Positions 52,721-64,000 of a DNA stretch of 64,000 nucleotides are shown one piece after another. This stretch comes from Pisaster brevispinus (taxonomy: Eukaryota; Echinodermata; Asteroidea; Forcipulatida; Asteriidae). The stretch is taken from the NCBI GenBank assembly GCA_023634235.1, contig JAMKCF010000011.1, positions 5,536,001-5,600,000 of the forward strand. The letters are read 5' to 3'. Position 1 is the stretch's first letter. Each line of letters starts with the position of its first letter. Below the pieces are notes generated by a model that made no database searches, had not been told where the DNA came from, and was given only the letters and a program-made list of their open reading frames with translations. A program made the translations under genes and the position numbers.

Positions 52721-55700
52721 TCTTTGTGCTTAAAACTGATGTGTGCATCATACCAGCTCTGTTGCACGACGCCCAACCTGTCTGCCGTAGGGAGTCAAAA
52801 TGTACACAAAGGAATTGACTCCCCAAATGGTACAAATGGTTGGCCTGCATTGTGTGAAAGTGTGTTCTATGTCATGTAAGGAGTCAATTCGCCGTATTTT
52901 TGACCACGTGAGGGCGTATGTGGATAAATTTCACATGATGAAAAACAAGTAAACAAGCAGGGTTTTTTCACTTTTTTATCGCTATTTTTTATGTGTTTCT
53001 TCATTGGTGCAAGAAAACTACAAACAGGCAATTATAATAAGCTAAAACTGCTATTGTGATGCAAGACATTCCCTGATGACAGCGCCCTCATGCGGTCAAA
53101 ATTATGGTCAATATGTCAAAAGTAAAAACTAGACAAAAACATAATCCATTATTTACAGAGACATTGAGCCAATGTAATGTAAATTCTTATATTTGCTTTC
53201 ATTATAAAATTGTTGGATAAAAGCCCGAAATAATGTTTCAACTTTTTTATTGCAAAGTCATATCGACACAAGCACAGTGTGATCCTGCATCATCCTCCAT
53301 CAACTTCTAAACTACAATAATGTGATGAATATTGGGCGATTTTAAAATTCCACTCTTCAATCCATTTCCTGGTAAAATGAAGTCAAAACAGTAAATGTGA
53401 ATTACTTAACAAAATTACTGATACAAAAATGGTTTACACTAAAAAGAATTCAATACAAATGTTTATATAAAAGCTTATACTTGCAGATCGTATGCCAACA
53501 CACATTTTGAAAAAAAAAAAAAAAAAAAAACTGTCATAAAATGCACACTACATGAAGCTACAATGATGCACAAAAAGAAGGACATACAAACCCAAAATAT
53601 ACATGTTTAAAAATTATCTCACATATTATTTGTAAACTAAGGCAAAAAACTAACAAAAGTTTACTTCAAAACGATTGTCAAATCTGGAGTTTGATCACGT
53701 TTTGAGTATCATTTTTCAGCATTAAAAAAATGATCAACACTCAAAACTTGTTTAAATTAAATTTAAAAAATCACAAAATAAGCACCAAATTCTAATAATC
53801 CAAGGCACGGTTTAAATTCCTGTCTAAATTTCCCAGGTGTTATAAACCAGCACCAGTATCAAGTGGGCAAATTGTCTTTGCAATTTCTAAATGGGCACGA
53901 GGGGGGGGGGGGTAGCAAGTAAACAAATACAAGAGAAACCACTAAAAGCAAATATAAAAGAACGTCAAAAATACAGCTTAAATAACTACACTTTGTATTT
54001 ACAATATTAGTTTGGTTTTGGTTTTTTGTTTGTGTTTTTTTTTAGTTTGTAGAGAAATATCATTTCAGATTTAATAAATATACTTTTAGCATTCTAAAAC
54101 ACTGATTTGAATACACTGCCGTTTTGTACATTGAGTTTTATATCTACAGCTAATTTATTGTCTTCTTTCTACCAAGTTCTCTGAGACATATAGGCGATAC
54201 AAAACAAAAGGAGGTTGTCGCATCGTTTGTTTTTTGGGGGAACATGATTGCAAAATGAACTCTTTTAGGACATGCTGCCATCTTCATCATGAACCCTGTG
54301 TGCAGCAGCAATAATGAATACAGATTCTCACTAAACCCAAAAGGGATCTGACTTATTTACCCTCTCTAGCCTCAGTCCAGTAAACACTGATTTGAATGGG
54401 TGAACTGAAAAACAAAACGGATGCTTAATGATGACCGTTTACTCTAAGCGCTCAAGAAGCATTTCTTCATCTAGCACATCAAGTATAACAGCTAAATTTA
54501 GGTTTTTTTTAAACCCTTTTTTAAAACCATGCTCCTTCACTGGCTGACGCTCTGTCAGTTAATTTTAAAATGGGCACCTTCGGTCTTCAAACATGCAAAC
54601 AGAGCCTAAGCCAGATTGGAATCCATGCTGCTTCAGCTTCTGCACCAGCTAAGGCTCCATCAGTTAACTTAAAAATGTGCATCTTTGGCACTGGGATTCA
54701 AACCGGCAGACAGAGGCTAAGCCTGATTTAAACCTAGAGCCATGGTTTTGAGAGGGCCTTAGAGTTGCCCAAGACCTAACGCTTCTTTTTATTCACTATT
54801 TTTAAATACAGTTATTGTCCCCAAAATGAAAGCACTTGAAGCGAGAGCATATCTCATGTAATTGGTGTTTGAACCAGATTTCCATCGAGAAAAGAAAACA
54901 AATGAAATTGGGGATTTAAACATCCCTTTCACCAACTAACCACTAAGTCTACATTGAAATAATAAAGTAAATAATAAATATGACAATGTATTTACATGAA
55001 CACAAAGAGTTTGGAAATGATTATAGATGTATACATAAAACTTGCCAAGTTGTTAAACCGCGAACTGTAAATGCTGTTTCAGAAAATATGTAATTTAACT
55101 GTTTTTATGGTTGATGGTACAGCTGAAGTAGCAATGTTTGACCTAATAGTGAAGTTTAACTGTTCCCAAATAAAAAACAAAAAACAAAAGCCTGGTTCAT
55201 ATTTATGCAAATTGCAAAAGAAAAAGACTTTTCTTGAGTCACAATTGGAAAAAAATGTGTACAATTGTTTACGTCACAAAAAATTGCTTCACATTCGGTC
55301 TCACGTTAAGTATAAACCAGGCTTTAAATACATAGTAATCACACAACTTTTCCGCTTGTAACTTCTGCCAGTTTCCAAATCACACATTTCGATCATCATG
55401 GATTCAACTGAAATCTCATTTAGATAAAACAAAACCTTCTTGATTACTTAAATAAATAAGTGAACTATGAAATGATTAATATAACTGAGGTAATTCTAGG
55501 CATCGCCATCTTAAAAAGTATAGTAATGAGTTAAAGCATACAAAAAGAAAACGTTACCTACGTAAAAGAATTATCAACCTTTGGCTCTCAGTAATATTTT
55601 ACATCTTCAATTCAGGCGGCCATGATGTTAATAACACACTTTGTAAAAAATGAAAGTTTATACTAAAAACAAAATCTGAAGAAAAACTGGTCCGCTTTGA

Positions 55701-56468
55701 ATATGTACTCCATACTTTAAAAACACAATAATTTTAGTTAAAATAATTAATGGTAACCAAGTATAATAAGTAGGTTTTTATGACTGAAATGGCAAAACAG
55801 CGGAGTTGACTGAATGTTAAACAACCCATCCAATGCCGTGTAGTATCATCAACAGCAACCTTTTGTCACTTTAGTTTTTGCATATTGGCACCATGTCCCG
55901 CAGGAGTGATTTTTTCATTCTTGTTTGTTTGAAAGTCATTTTAAAGTTGACTGAAATCCTTTGCTGTCAAGATTAAACAGTCAATCCAGACACAACTCAA
56001 TATAAAACTACTGCCTTTCCTGAGACAAAAAATGGCGCCAACATTGAGTCAGTTTAGAATTGGATGCACCATAAATAAAACGGCTGCCAAGGTTCAATTT
56101 CATTGAGACACTAAGCAAACAAATTAGCTAAGAGAATAATAACCAGCCAAAAATGGAAATATAACCGTCCAAAATACTTAGTTCTGTGTACTGTTTATGA
56201 CTGATTCAACACTGATTTTTCCTTATTAGCACTCTGCACTAATGCTAAAATAGAAGCTAAAGTACCCGTGTCTCAGACAAACGAGTCAAATTTCACTAAC
56301 ATACACACACGAACATGTCCACGTTTTATGTTTACTTGTGTGTAGGCCTACTGACTACACTACTAGTGCAGTTTGGCGCGTCGATGATGCGGTGATTGCA
56401 CAAGTGGTGGAATGTCTGTCTGACCACCGGGTATTTTGAGCAAAAGTGCAGAGAGCTATAATAATTGG

Positions 56469-57099
56469 GCCCGGGTCCCCAATTTCATTTCAGCTCGGAA
56501 CAATCCGGGACTAATTTCATTGAGCTGCTTGAACGCAAAAATTTGCCAAACACAAAACAATTGTGCTTACCAGAATAAGGTTTAACCCAAAATACCACCT
56601 CATTCGTACCATTTGAAAGTGGTGTCCTGCTTATTTTTGCTAAAGCACTCTTGTACGTCTCTATGAAATTGGGCAAAGAAAACCGAGTTATTGTCCGGGC
56701 CCAGTTTCAAGAAACTGTTATGCAAAGAACTAAATTGTTCTGCTTAGCAAAAAAATATAAGGGAACCAGTCTCAAACTTTATACATTACTTCCTATTTTC
56801 AGGCTGGTAATCTATTTCTACTTAGCAAGGTTTTCCTTTCCTAAGCACTTTTTTGTGCTTAACAGCATTATGGCTCTGCTTACTTTTGAATTCTGCGCTT
56901 ACGGTCACCACTCTCTGCTTACAATGTAAGCGCCAAATTTCTGCATTAGCTGTGTAAGCAAAGAAAGCTTGGCAACGTGAAGTACAAACATGGACAAGCG
57001 AAAGTTCATTGCTAATCTGTAATATACGCTTACAGTTAAGCTTGGATTTTATGCAACTGTAAACACCAGTTAACAGTAAGCAGAGCCATGAAGTTGGGT
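56469..57099. mobile_element. Cluster of three GGGCCC/GGCTCTG-type elements
   Basis: Three inverted-repeat units lie in a row: about 56469-56687 (ends TCTATGAAATTGGGC), 56698-56866 (begins GGGCCCAGTTTCAAGAAACT) and 56868-57099 (ATTATGGCTCTGCTTA to TAAGCAGAGCCATGAAGT). The middle and last abut. Confidence 0.55.
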
Positions 57100-60059
57100 A
57101 AATAGTTTGGTGCTTTCAGTTAATTTATATCTGCATAAGAAATTAAAATTTTGGCCCAGAAAGTGAAACAAATTTGTTGGTCTCATGCACTTGTTTTTAA
57201 CGAGCACAAACTTTGGTATAATTCAAACTAGCACATCTGTTTATACATCATATCTACACACTTGCACCAGTTTCTAGGTGAAATTTATAACAACATTAGA
57301 TTTTCTTTCTTAACATTAAAACAGCTGCCAGAGTCAGAATAAAACCCACCTTTTTTTTTGAAGCTTCAACTTCAAAAGAGGGTCATGAACTTATTCCATC
57401 ATTAACCATTTACCATGACACTTTGAAAACATCCCCCTAAACCAGACACCCTGACCCCACCCCACCCCCAAAAAAATTAGAACGATAAACAAACTAATAA
57501 CAATAATATTACTAAATAAACAAATCAGGGGTATGCTTAACTTTTTGCTGTACACCTTGCAATCCTGTTATTTGTGTTGTACATATGCTAGACTTTCAAC
57601 CTTTTCTAAGGTTTTACAAACAAAATTAACCAAGGTGATTTAAAAACACTGAAAGTAATTTTTAAAAATGTATTTATGTATTTATATACTTCATTTGATT
57701 TGATTTATATTCTTCAAAAGAAATCTTTCCCTCTTTAGTTTTATGACAAGTTTTCTATTCCTCATTGTTCATTAACTTATTGACTGATTAATTAATTGAT
57801 TGATTGATTGACTTGTCCATTTGGGTGGGTAGGTGGGAGGGTGGGCGGGGTAGAGTGTCATTTTTGGCTCCTTTTTAAAACTAAACATTTCCTGAGTTTC
57901 TACAACAATGGGTTTTCTTATAAAACTTGAAAACCCTCAGCTGTTGCGACTCCCGCTTTCCTTTCTTTTCTACATTTCCATGCTTTACTTTTTATACTCG
58001 ATCATAGCGCACACTAAAAAATTAACAAAAATTGAGTTTAGCTTTAAAACAAAACAGATAAACAAACAGATTTCGTAATGGCAGGAGTAAGATTGTTTCA
58101 AATCATGGTGACTTCCAAAGAATTAATTATAATCAAACTGTTTTCCCGCGAGTACAAAAGAATATCGAAAATAGACAGAATACCACGCCTGTTACAGCTA
58201 TCGATGCGTACAACATTACATCCAACTGTTCAAATAAATAAATAAGGTATAACATGCCAAAGAAACACTAGTTGATGTTGCCGCTACAAACAAACAACAC
58301 GCATTATGCACCAAGTCAATTTCTCTCTTTCCTCGCATGTTACTGTGGTACAAGAGAATTAATTTCAGAGCTCCTTCCACCACGCAAATAATCAAACAGG
58401 GATGAAATATGCATCAAAGCACGTCACCGCTTAATTACAATGCTCTAATAATATGAACATGGCATCATGCTCATTTATTAAACACACTTTGTCACCGTGA
58501 AGGAAAGAAGAGAAAGAAGGACCACAAAAAAAAAAACCCAGGTGATGGATGTAATCCCTCTGGTGGTGAATAAATGATGATGGAATGAAGTCGGGGCTCA
58601 ACTCCACACAGCGTCACGGCCAATGTCGCTCTCTGCCTTAAAGCGCATCATGGACAAAATTAGTAATTGTCAAGGACCAGTATCCGCACTTTATGTGGCC
58701 AAATAGTTCATGAAGTAACAGACCTGTGAAAATGTAGGATCATCCGGTCATTGGAGTTATGAGAAAAGAGTACAGTTAAAACAACCTGGTATGTTTTCGC
58801 TGTAGTTTTGGGTTGAACAAAGAAAAATCGACTAGAGTGGGATTTTGAACCTACGACCTCTGGATTAATAGCCGGCTTGACATGCTTTAGACGGACAAGT
58901 TTCGCACTCGCGAGATCAAAACAACATTTTTTTTACTATTTCTCAAAAACAAGAGCGTTTCAGGCAAAAGTATTACGAAGGGATTTTTTTCACCATGACC
59001 ATCTTGATACCATGTAAGTTATGTGCAAATCTGTAAACATTAATTTTTTGTTTAATCTTAGCGATGTTGTGCACAACCTTTAAGCTATACAAACATGTAC
59101 ATGGATTTTTAAAACCCAATACAAACTGTTACAAACGTTACTTTCCACAGGAAAAATAGCATTTTCTCTTTTACTTTTTAAGCTACACATAATAATTTAC
59201 AGTTTTAATGTTTCTCCCAGGCAGCAAAAAACAGTAAGTGACATGACATTTTGACCCTAGTAGAGTCTTTCTCAAAGGCTAAATGACAACAAAACACACT
59301 CCAGGCTGTTATACAAAATATACATTCTTAAGGATCCTACTTTTTTTTAGGATCATGGGCACAAGCCCTGTAGGTTTCTAGATGCCCCCCCCAACCTATC
59401 ATTTACATTTGTCTAAATATCCATTGTTTTTATGTATGCCATTTACATGAGTGGAAAATAAACCAACCAACCAAAATAGTGGCACTACCTTTTGTTTTGG
59501 AAACTGAGCATTCATTCAAAAATCTTTTCCGTTTTCCAGAAACATCACAAAAACACATTTTGAAAATGTCACAGAAATTCAAACAAAGAGGGATTTTCGG
59601 GGGTGTTTTTTTTTAGGAGGGAGGGGGTGTAATTTTTAGAAGTGTTTAAGGAAACAACCTCTTGCACTTCATGTTTCTATGTGCTATAGGTGACATGTGA
59701 GCAACCAAAGTTAGTTCAACCATTTTGGGGAGTCAAAAACGAGAGTAATTTGAGTGGACATATTTCTCAGATAGATTTATGCTTGTGCAATGCCTTACAC
59801 TACCAGAGATTTCAATGACTTACAGGTAAATGAATTACATTTTAACCTTTCCTACACGAATTGCATTTACGCATGCATACAGACACTAATGGTTTGCAAA
59901 CACCATAGAGTTGTACACTAGGCAGATGCACAAACACATGTACGTCATGCCACCATCAGCCCAAGTACAAAAAGGCACGATGTCCCCTCATTTTGACAAC
60001 AAGTAGTGTTAGTGCACACGTGCGATGTGCAATTTACATATTTCTTTAGGGAAGGCTAA

Positions 60060-60250
60060 CTTGATGGGGTTGACATTTGACGTAATCTTTATGCATTGAC
60101 GTCAACTTAGAGGTAAAGCGTCGATGAATCGATGGAAACGAACAGCTATATGTGCGCCGTGGCATGCAGGAGGGGCCAATGAGCTTCCGTCTTTAAACCT
60201 CTGTGCGAGTGCTCTTTACTCAAGTGACGACATATGCACAAATTCTATTA
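60060..60250. repeat. Diverged relative of the 8686 MITE
   Basis: It contains TTTATGCATTGACGTCAACT, TTAGAGGTAAAG, GGGGCCAATGAG and TTTAAACCTC in the same order as the MITE interior at 8686-8858. The outer ends are not clear. Confidence 0.4.
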
Positions 60251-60698
60251 TCTAATGATGCACCACCTCTTTCATATTACAAGTAAAAAAGGCCAAGAAC
60301 TTTTCCACTCTTGAATTAATCACTTTTTGTGAAAGAAATCAACCATGGTGACTTTCACTTTGATAAATTATTGAGGAATGTAAGTGCAACTTGAACAGCA
60401 CAATTTGAAGTACAGTAGCTCTTTGTCATCTAATTTCTTACAAATATGGACACTATGATATGGGTCCTTCATTTATGTCTACCAAACCCTCTGTTGCTTA
60501 CTTGAGTACATTGCAAGCTCTGACTAAACATTAAAACAGTCAAAACATTAAGAAACAAAGTAGTTTGCCTTGTTCATAACATACGTGTACAGCCCGAACG
60601 TGGATGACTATCAAAACGCCTGACCACCCTCCCGCCCACAAAAAAAGCCCCAAATAAATAAATAAATAAATCCACAAGAGTAATAAAGGGACTGGATA

Positions 60699-63271
60699 CT
60701 ATACCCAGTACTGGCTCTTTTTAAGAGTAGGTTTCTTGGTCCCACAATGGTCCATAACTTCTTGATCACAGCTGTCCCATCTGTTGCCCACTCCGTGGCC
60801 TGAACCCCCCGAGTGTACTGTTCCATTGGAATTCAGAGTCACAAACGATGAGCCTGGATCGATGTAGCGGGGCGAGGGTGGCCTGCCAAGTGCCGTCACG
60901 GTAACTTGCGGAACGAATGCCCCTGGAATGGGTAACGGGCGATTAAGTGTCATTGGGGGCGTCCCATTTAAGGAGCCCGTACTGTGATGGTCTGGGACAT
61001 TACTCATGACCTGTATAGTGGGCATGAGCCCAGTTTGCCCAGGACCCGCCTGTGCACCGGGATAAGGGCCAATATCTGGTTCTGGATACGGGCTCTCCCG
61101 GCCGGATACATGTTGTTTCTCCTTCCTGTGCGATCTCCAAATCAGAACAAACAAGATGAGAATGACGAATATGATGATGATGATGACTGGAATGATTACG
61201 AAGATCGGGTTGAATCCTGACGTTTCGAATGATTTCGCCGCGGGTGTATTACCGCTGGGTGTGATCGGGGTCGTGACCTCTCCCCTCGTCTCCCCCACCG
61301 GCTTTATGCCAAAACGTATTGTATTCAGTTTTCTTGTGATAGCAGGCTGGTTGGCCATTATTGTTGAAAGTGCAGGTGTTGTCAGTGGTACCCTCTGAGG
61401 CTCAATTCTTACAGAAAATGTAACAGACGCTGGTTGAACCTCTTTTCCGCTCAGCACAAAAACAAAGCTGTCGTTCAAGTTCTCCCCGGCATCCAGATGC
61501 AAGTAATCTGCCACGAACAACACTTGAGAGTTGGATATGTCCGAATACGAGAACTTGCTTATGGCAAGATTTGTTGTTGAGTTCAGGATGAGTCCTCGCT
61601 GCGGTGATGCGACTATTTCAATGTCAAGATCATCGCTGACTTTTTGTGCCAATTCCGCAGCGTTCAAATACTCTGGCGTCAGTGGTAATGTGTCACCAGT
61701 TGTTATGTTCATCACTCGAACGACTATGGCTGGTTCTACACAGATTGTTACATTGAGACCCCCAACTGCATTGTATTCGTCATAAGCGATGAACGTCACT
61801 TGATCCGTGTCAGAGGAAAAATCAGTTTGGGAATATTGCACACGTTCCTCGTTGAGCTCTGCCTGGGAGAAAGACTCCCGAGCAGCCCCATCCACAAGAA
61901 TGACTCCAAACTCTGGCGGAATGGAAACATTGAAGCTGACCTTCTCTAGATTATTGTTGCTGGTCACGTTGAAGGTCTTTGGTGCGATTACTGCCAGGGA
62001 GTCTCCTTGAAGGACAGAAATGTTTCCAGCGACAGTCACGTCCAGTACCGCTGGTTGCACTATGATGCTGAATTGTTTAAATTTTTTACTGGCTCCATCG
62101 GTCACCTGAAATGCGAAACCCCCAGATAAGCTACCCCCGTTGTGCACAAAAGTTACCTCTCCATCATTGATCTGTTTCTGGGTGAAGGTGTCCAACTCAA
62201 TGCTGGGATCCTCTGTCGAAACGAGTCTCCCGTTGGCTGGACTGCTTATGAGCTCGTAGCTGATTTCCTCTGGAGGATTGTCAGCGTCCACCGTGTTCAA
62301 ATCGCTCATTGAGAGAGTCTTTTGAGCGCCCTGAGTGATGTACATGCTCAGCCCACGAGTGACAACTCGGAACGGCTGATCGTTTATGGGATCAATGGTG
62401 ATGACAAACTGACCGCTGTAGGTCAGGACCTGCTCAGCGAAACCAGGGGCAGCGGCCATGATAGTAAAGTTGAAGGAGTCCTGCCTCTCATCAGAGTGGT
62501 CATGTATGTACTGTATCCCATCTCCACTGAGGTCGTCTTGCAGGAAGGTAGAAAACACAGTTATCTCTTGGTCAGATTTTTTCAGGACCCCGTGGCTTGG
62601 CAGACTGAGGATGTTGTACTCAAAGATGGACTCTGAAGCTCCTAAGTCCGCGGCTAATAGAGCAATGTTTAGCTGATCACCAGTGATGGAAACAGTGCCA
62701 CCTTCTATGACCTCAATACCGAGATTTAAAACCGACGATGGCTCGGTTGTTTGCCCGATTGTTGTTGGATTTCCCGTGGTCATCATTTGCGTGGTTGAAG
62801 CAACTTCTTTCTTACCAACAGTAATTTCAAAGGTCTGATCAGTAAGATTCTGAGAGCGAGGCAAGTGAACGTCGAAAGAAAATTGATCCCCAGTGACGGG
62901 GGATTCCAAGATCTGCTTGTAGGCAACAACATTTCGGTCAATCTGATCCTGGGTGAACGTGGAGATCTGTGCGAAACTAAAAAAATCTTCGTCGACTTCG
63001 TCTCTGTCGATGATCTCAACAATGATACCGTGCTCTGGACTCTTACTAAGCCAGAAGGTGATTGGCCGGCTCATGTTTGTTACCGGCTCTTCATTGGTCA
63101 CAACCTTTAAGTGGTCCGCCGTGATTGGCTCAATAGAGTTTGGCTCCACGTATAACATCTGATTCGTTTGCAGGGTTATTACAAGAGGCTTGGCAGTGAT
63201 GCTGAAAATCTGTTGGATTGTTGAGTGGACACCGTCACTGACGGTGAAGCGGAATCCGCCGGTATTGGAAC
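60699..63271 (-). CDS. CSPG4: CSPG4/NG2-like proteoglycan, terminal exon
   Basis: This is the last coding exon (858 codons including TAG, counting the split Gly codon) of a single-pass membrane proteoglycan. It holds about five and a half CSPG repeats, each with a hydrophobic start, an ITxxxL-type strand and F-x-Q-x-x-I/L turns. It also has many N-x-S/T sites. A juxtamembrane Thr/Pro stretch is followed by a very hydrophobic Ile/Val-rich membrane segment (about 61139-61210), the basic stop RSHRKEK and a Pro/Gly-rich tail. The tail ends SQYWV. QYWV is the PDZ ligand known at the end of vertebrate CSPG4, which fixes the identity. In vertebrates the protein links matrix and growth factors to cell migration. 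The acceptor is TTCCAG. Confidence 0.9.
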
Positions 63272-63449
63272 CTGGAAGATTCAAATAAAGTTTACAAACT
63301 ATAAGTAAGAATGACAACAATTCAGTAGTATAAATTAATGATGGTGCAAAAACAAAGACAACTCTCTTCAAGCAATGCAGAGTACTTTCTAAAACAACAC
63401 AAACAATTGTTTTACAAAAATCTTTTACAACAAAAAACATCAAACCAAC

Positions 63450-64000
63450 CTGAATGCACAAAGATGACTTTGCCTTCCTCCAAATCAGCTTGGGAGAAAC
63501 TGAGTATGGGTTCATCTGGATCAGGCAGTTTGGCGATGTACCCATTGGTCGGGGTTGTCAGAACAAACATCAAATTCTGGTCGTCAGTATCCAAGTCCAT
63601 GGCACTGAGGATTTCAGTGGTCACTGTAGATTCTGTTCCGATGAATGTGGTAAGGCCATCATTGGCGGTCACTTCTGGAATTTGGTCGTTGACTGGTGTG
63701 ACTGTTACATTGATAGTGTAAGGTAGACTAGTCTTCCCGGTCTCCGAAGAGTTAGCGATGATTGTGAACGAGTCTGATAGTGTTTCGCTTCCATCGTGCA
63801 CGAAGTAGATGAACTCATTTGTAAGGTCTTGCGTACTGAAGCTAGTGAGACGCTCTCCAGCGTTTCGGGTGGTTTCAAGAGAACTGTGAGCAGGCTGTTG
63901 CTGAATGAAAAAATCAAAGAACTGTTCTTGGTAGTAGGGGTGACTAATCTCGATAATCTCGTTAGTGATGAGTTTGGAGCCGCCTTCAGGAAGTAAAATA
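63450..64000 (-). CDS. CSPG4: CSPG4-like proteoglycan, penultimate exon (runs off the window)
   Basis: The frame is open from the window edge to a GTTGGT donor (phase 1). It begins LLPEGGSKLITNEIIEISHP, the classical start of a CSPG repeat. It contains FIYFVHDGSE and finishes VIFVHSG, which continues into SNTGGFRFTVSDG of the next exon. The intron between them is 178 bases. The 5' exons, including any laminin-G domains, lie outside the window. Confidence 0.88.

Larger units (their letters stand above)
51481..60698 (-). other. Gene-free, AT-rich interval; possible long CSPG4-like 3' UTR
   Basis: No exon with splice sites and coding character was found here on either strand. The interval contains minus-strand AATAAA signals, for example at 51514-51519, 53246-53251 and 58474-58479. 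It also has an A-tract at 53512-53530 and several inverted-repeat elements (around 51798-52350, 52490-52720, 56469-57099 and 60060-60250). How much belongs to the CSPG4 transcript is unknown. Confidence 0.4.

Noticed and set aside
60984..62676. Plus-strand frames opposite the CSPG4-like exon
   Set aside because: They are antisense shadows of the long minus-strand coding exon.

Overview
The window is animal nuclear DNA. It is AT-rich and has long introns with GT-AG junctions. It is crowded with tRNA-derived SINEs, small inverted-repeat elements and minisatellites. The two protein genes and the repeat style (TIR elements beginning GGGCCCAATTTCAT, SINE tails ending in ATT-rich runs) suggest a marine deuterostome invertebrate. 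I infer an echinoderm, perhaps a sea star, but the sequence alone does not prove it. There is no bacterial, viral or CRISPR content.

Both genes read on the minus strand. Gene 1 (50298 down to 12181, about 38 kb) is an unconventional myosin that I assembled exon by exon. Its 28 coding exons join in frame from an ATG, with an in-frame stop 69 bases upstream, to a TGA, giving 1,087 residues. It has a complete motor (P-loop 107-114, switch I 156-163, switch II 384-389), one IQ motif and a short charged helix. After an acidic linker comes an SH2 domain (residues 858-935, phosphotyrosine-binding Arg883), then a tyrosine- and proline-rich tail. The motor resembles class III myosins, but the N-terminal kinase of that class is absent. 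A second phase-compatible terminal exon (9471-9361) would give another C-terminus. The motor plus SH2 architecture is the most unusual thing in the window: an actin motor that could dock on tyrosine-phosphorylated partners, or on its own tail.

Gene 2 (from the right edge down to 60699) is the 3' part of a CSPG4/NG2-type proteoglycan. It has about seven extracellular CSPG repeats, one membrane segment, a cytoplasmic tail and the C-terminal PDZ ligand QYWV. Its 5' part lies beyond base 64000.

Layout: 1-9360 is gene-poor, repeat-rich flank. 9361-12348 holds the alternative 3' ends of the myosin. 12349-50298 is the myosin body, whose introns carry SINEs, MITE-like elements, a roughly 1-kb 23-bp minisatellite, a near-perfect 52-bp-arm foldback, a decayed copy of exon 13 and a recent partial duplication of exon 24. 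50299-60698 has no recognisable coding exon and may be promoter, intergenic DNA and a long CSPG4 3' UTR. 60699-64000 is the CSPG4-like gene.
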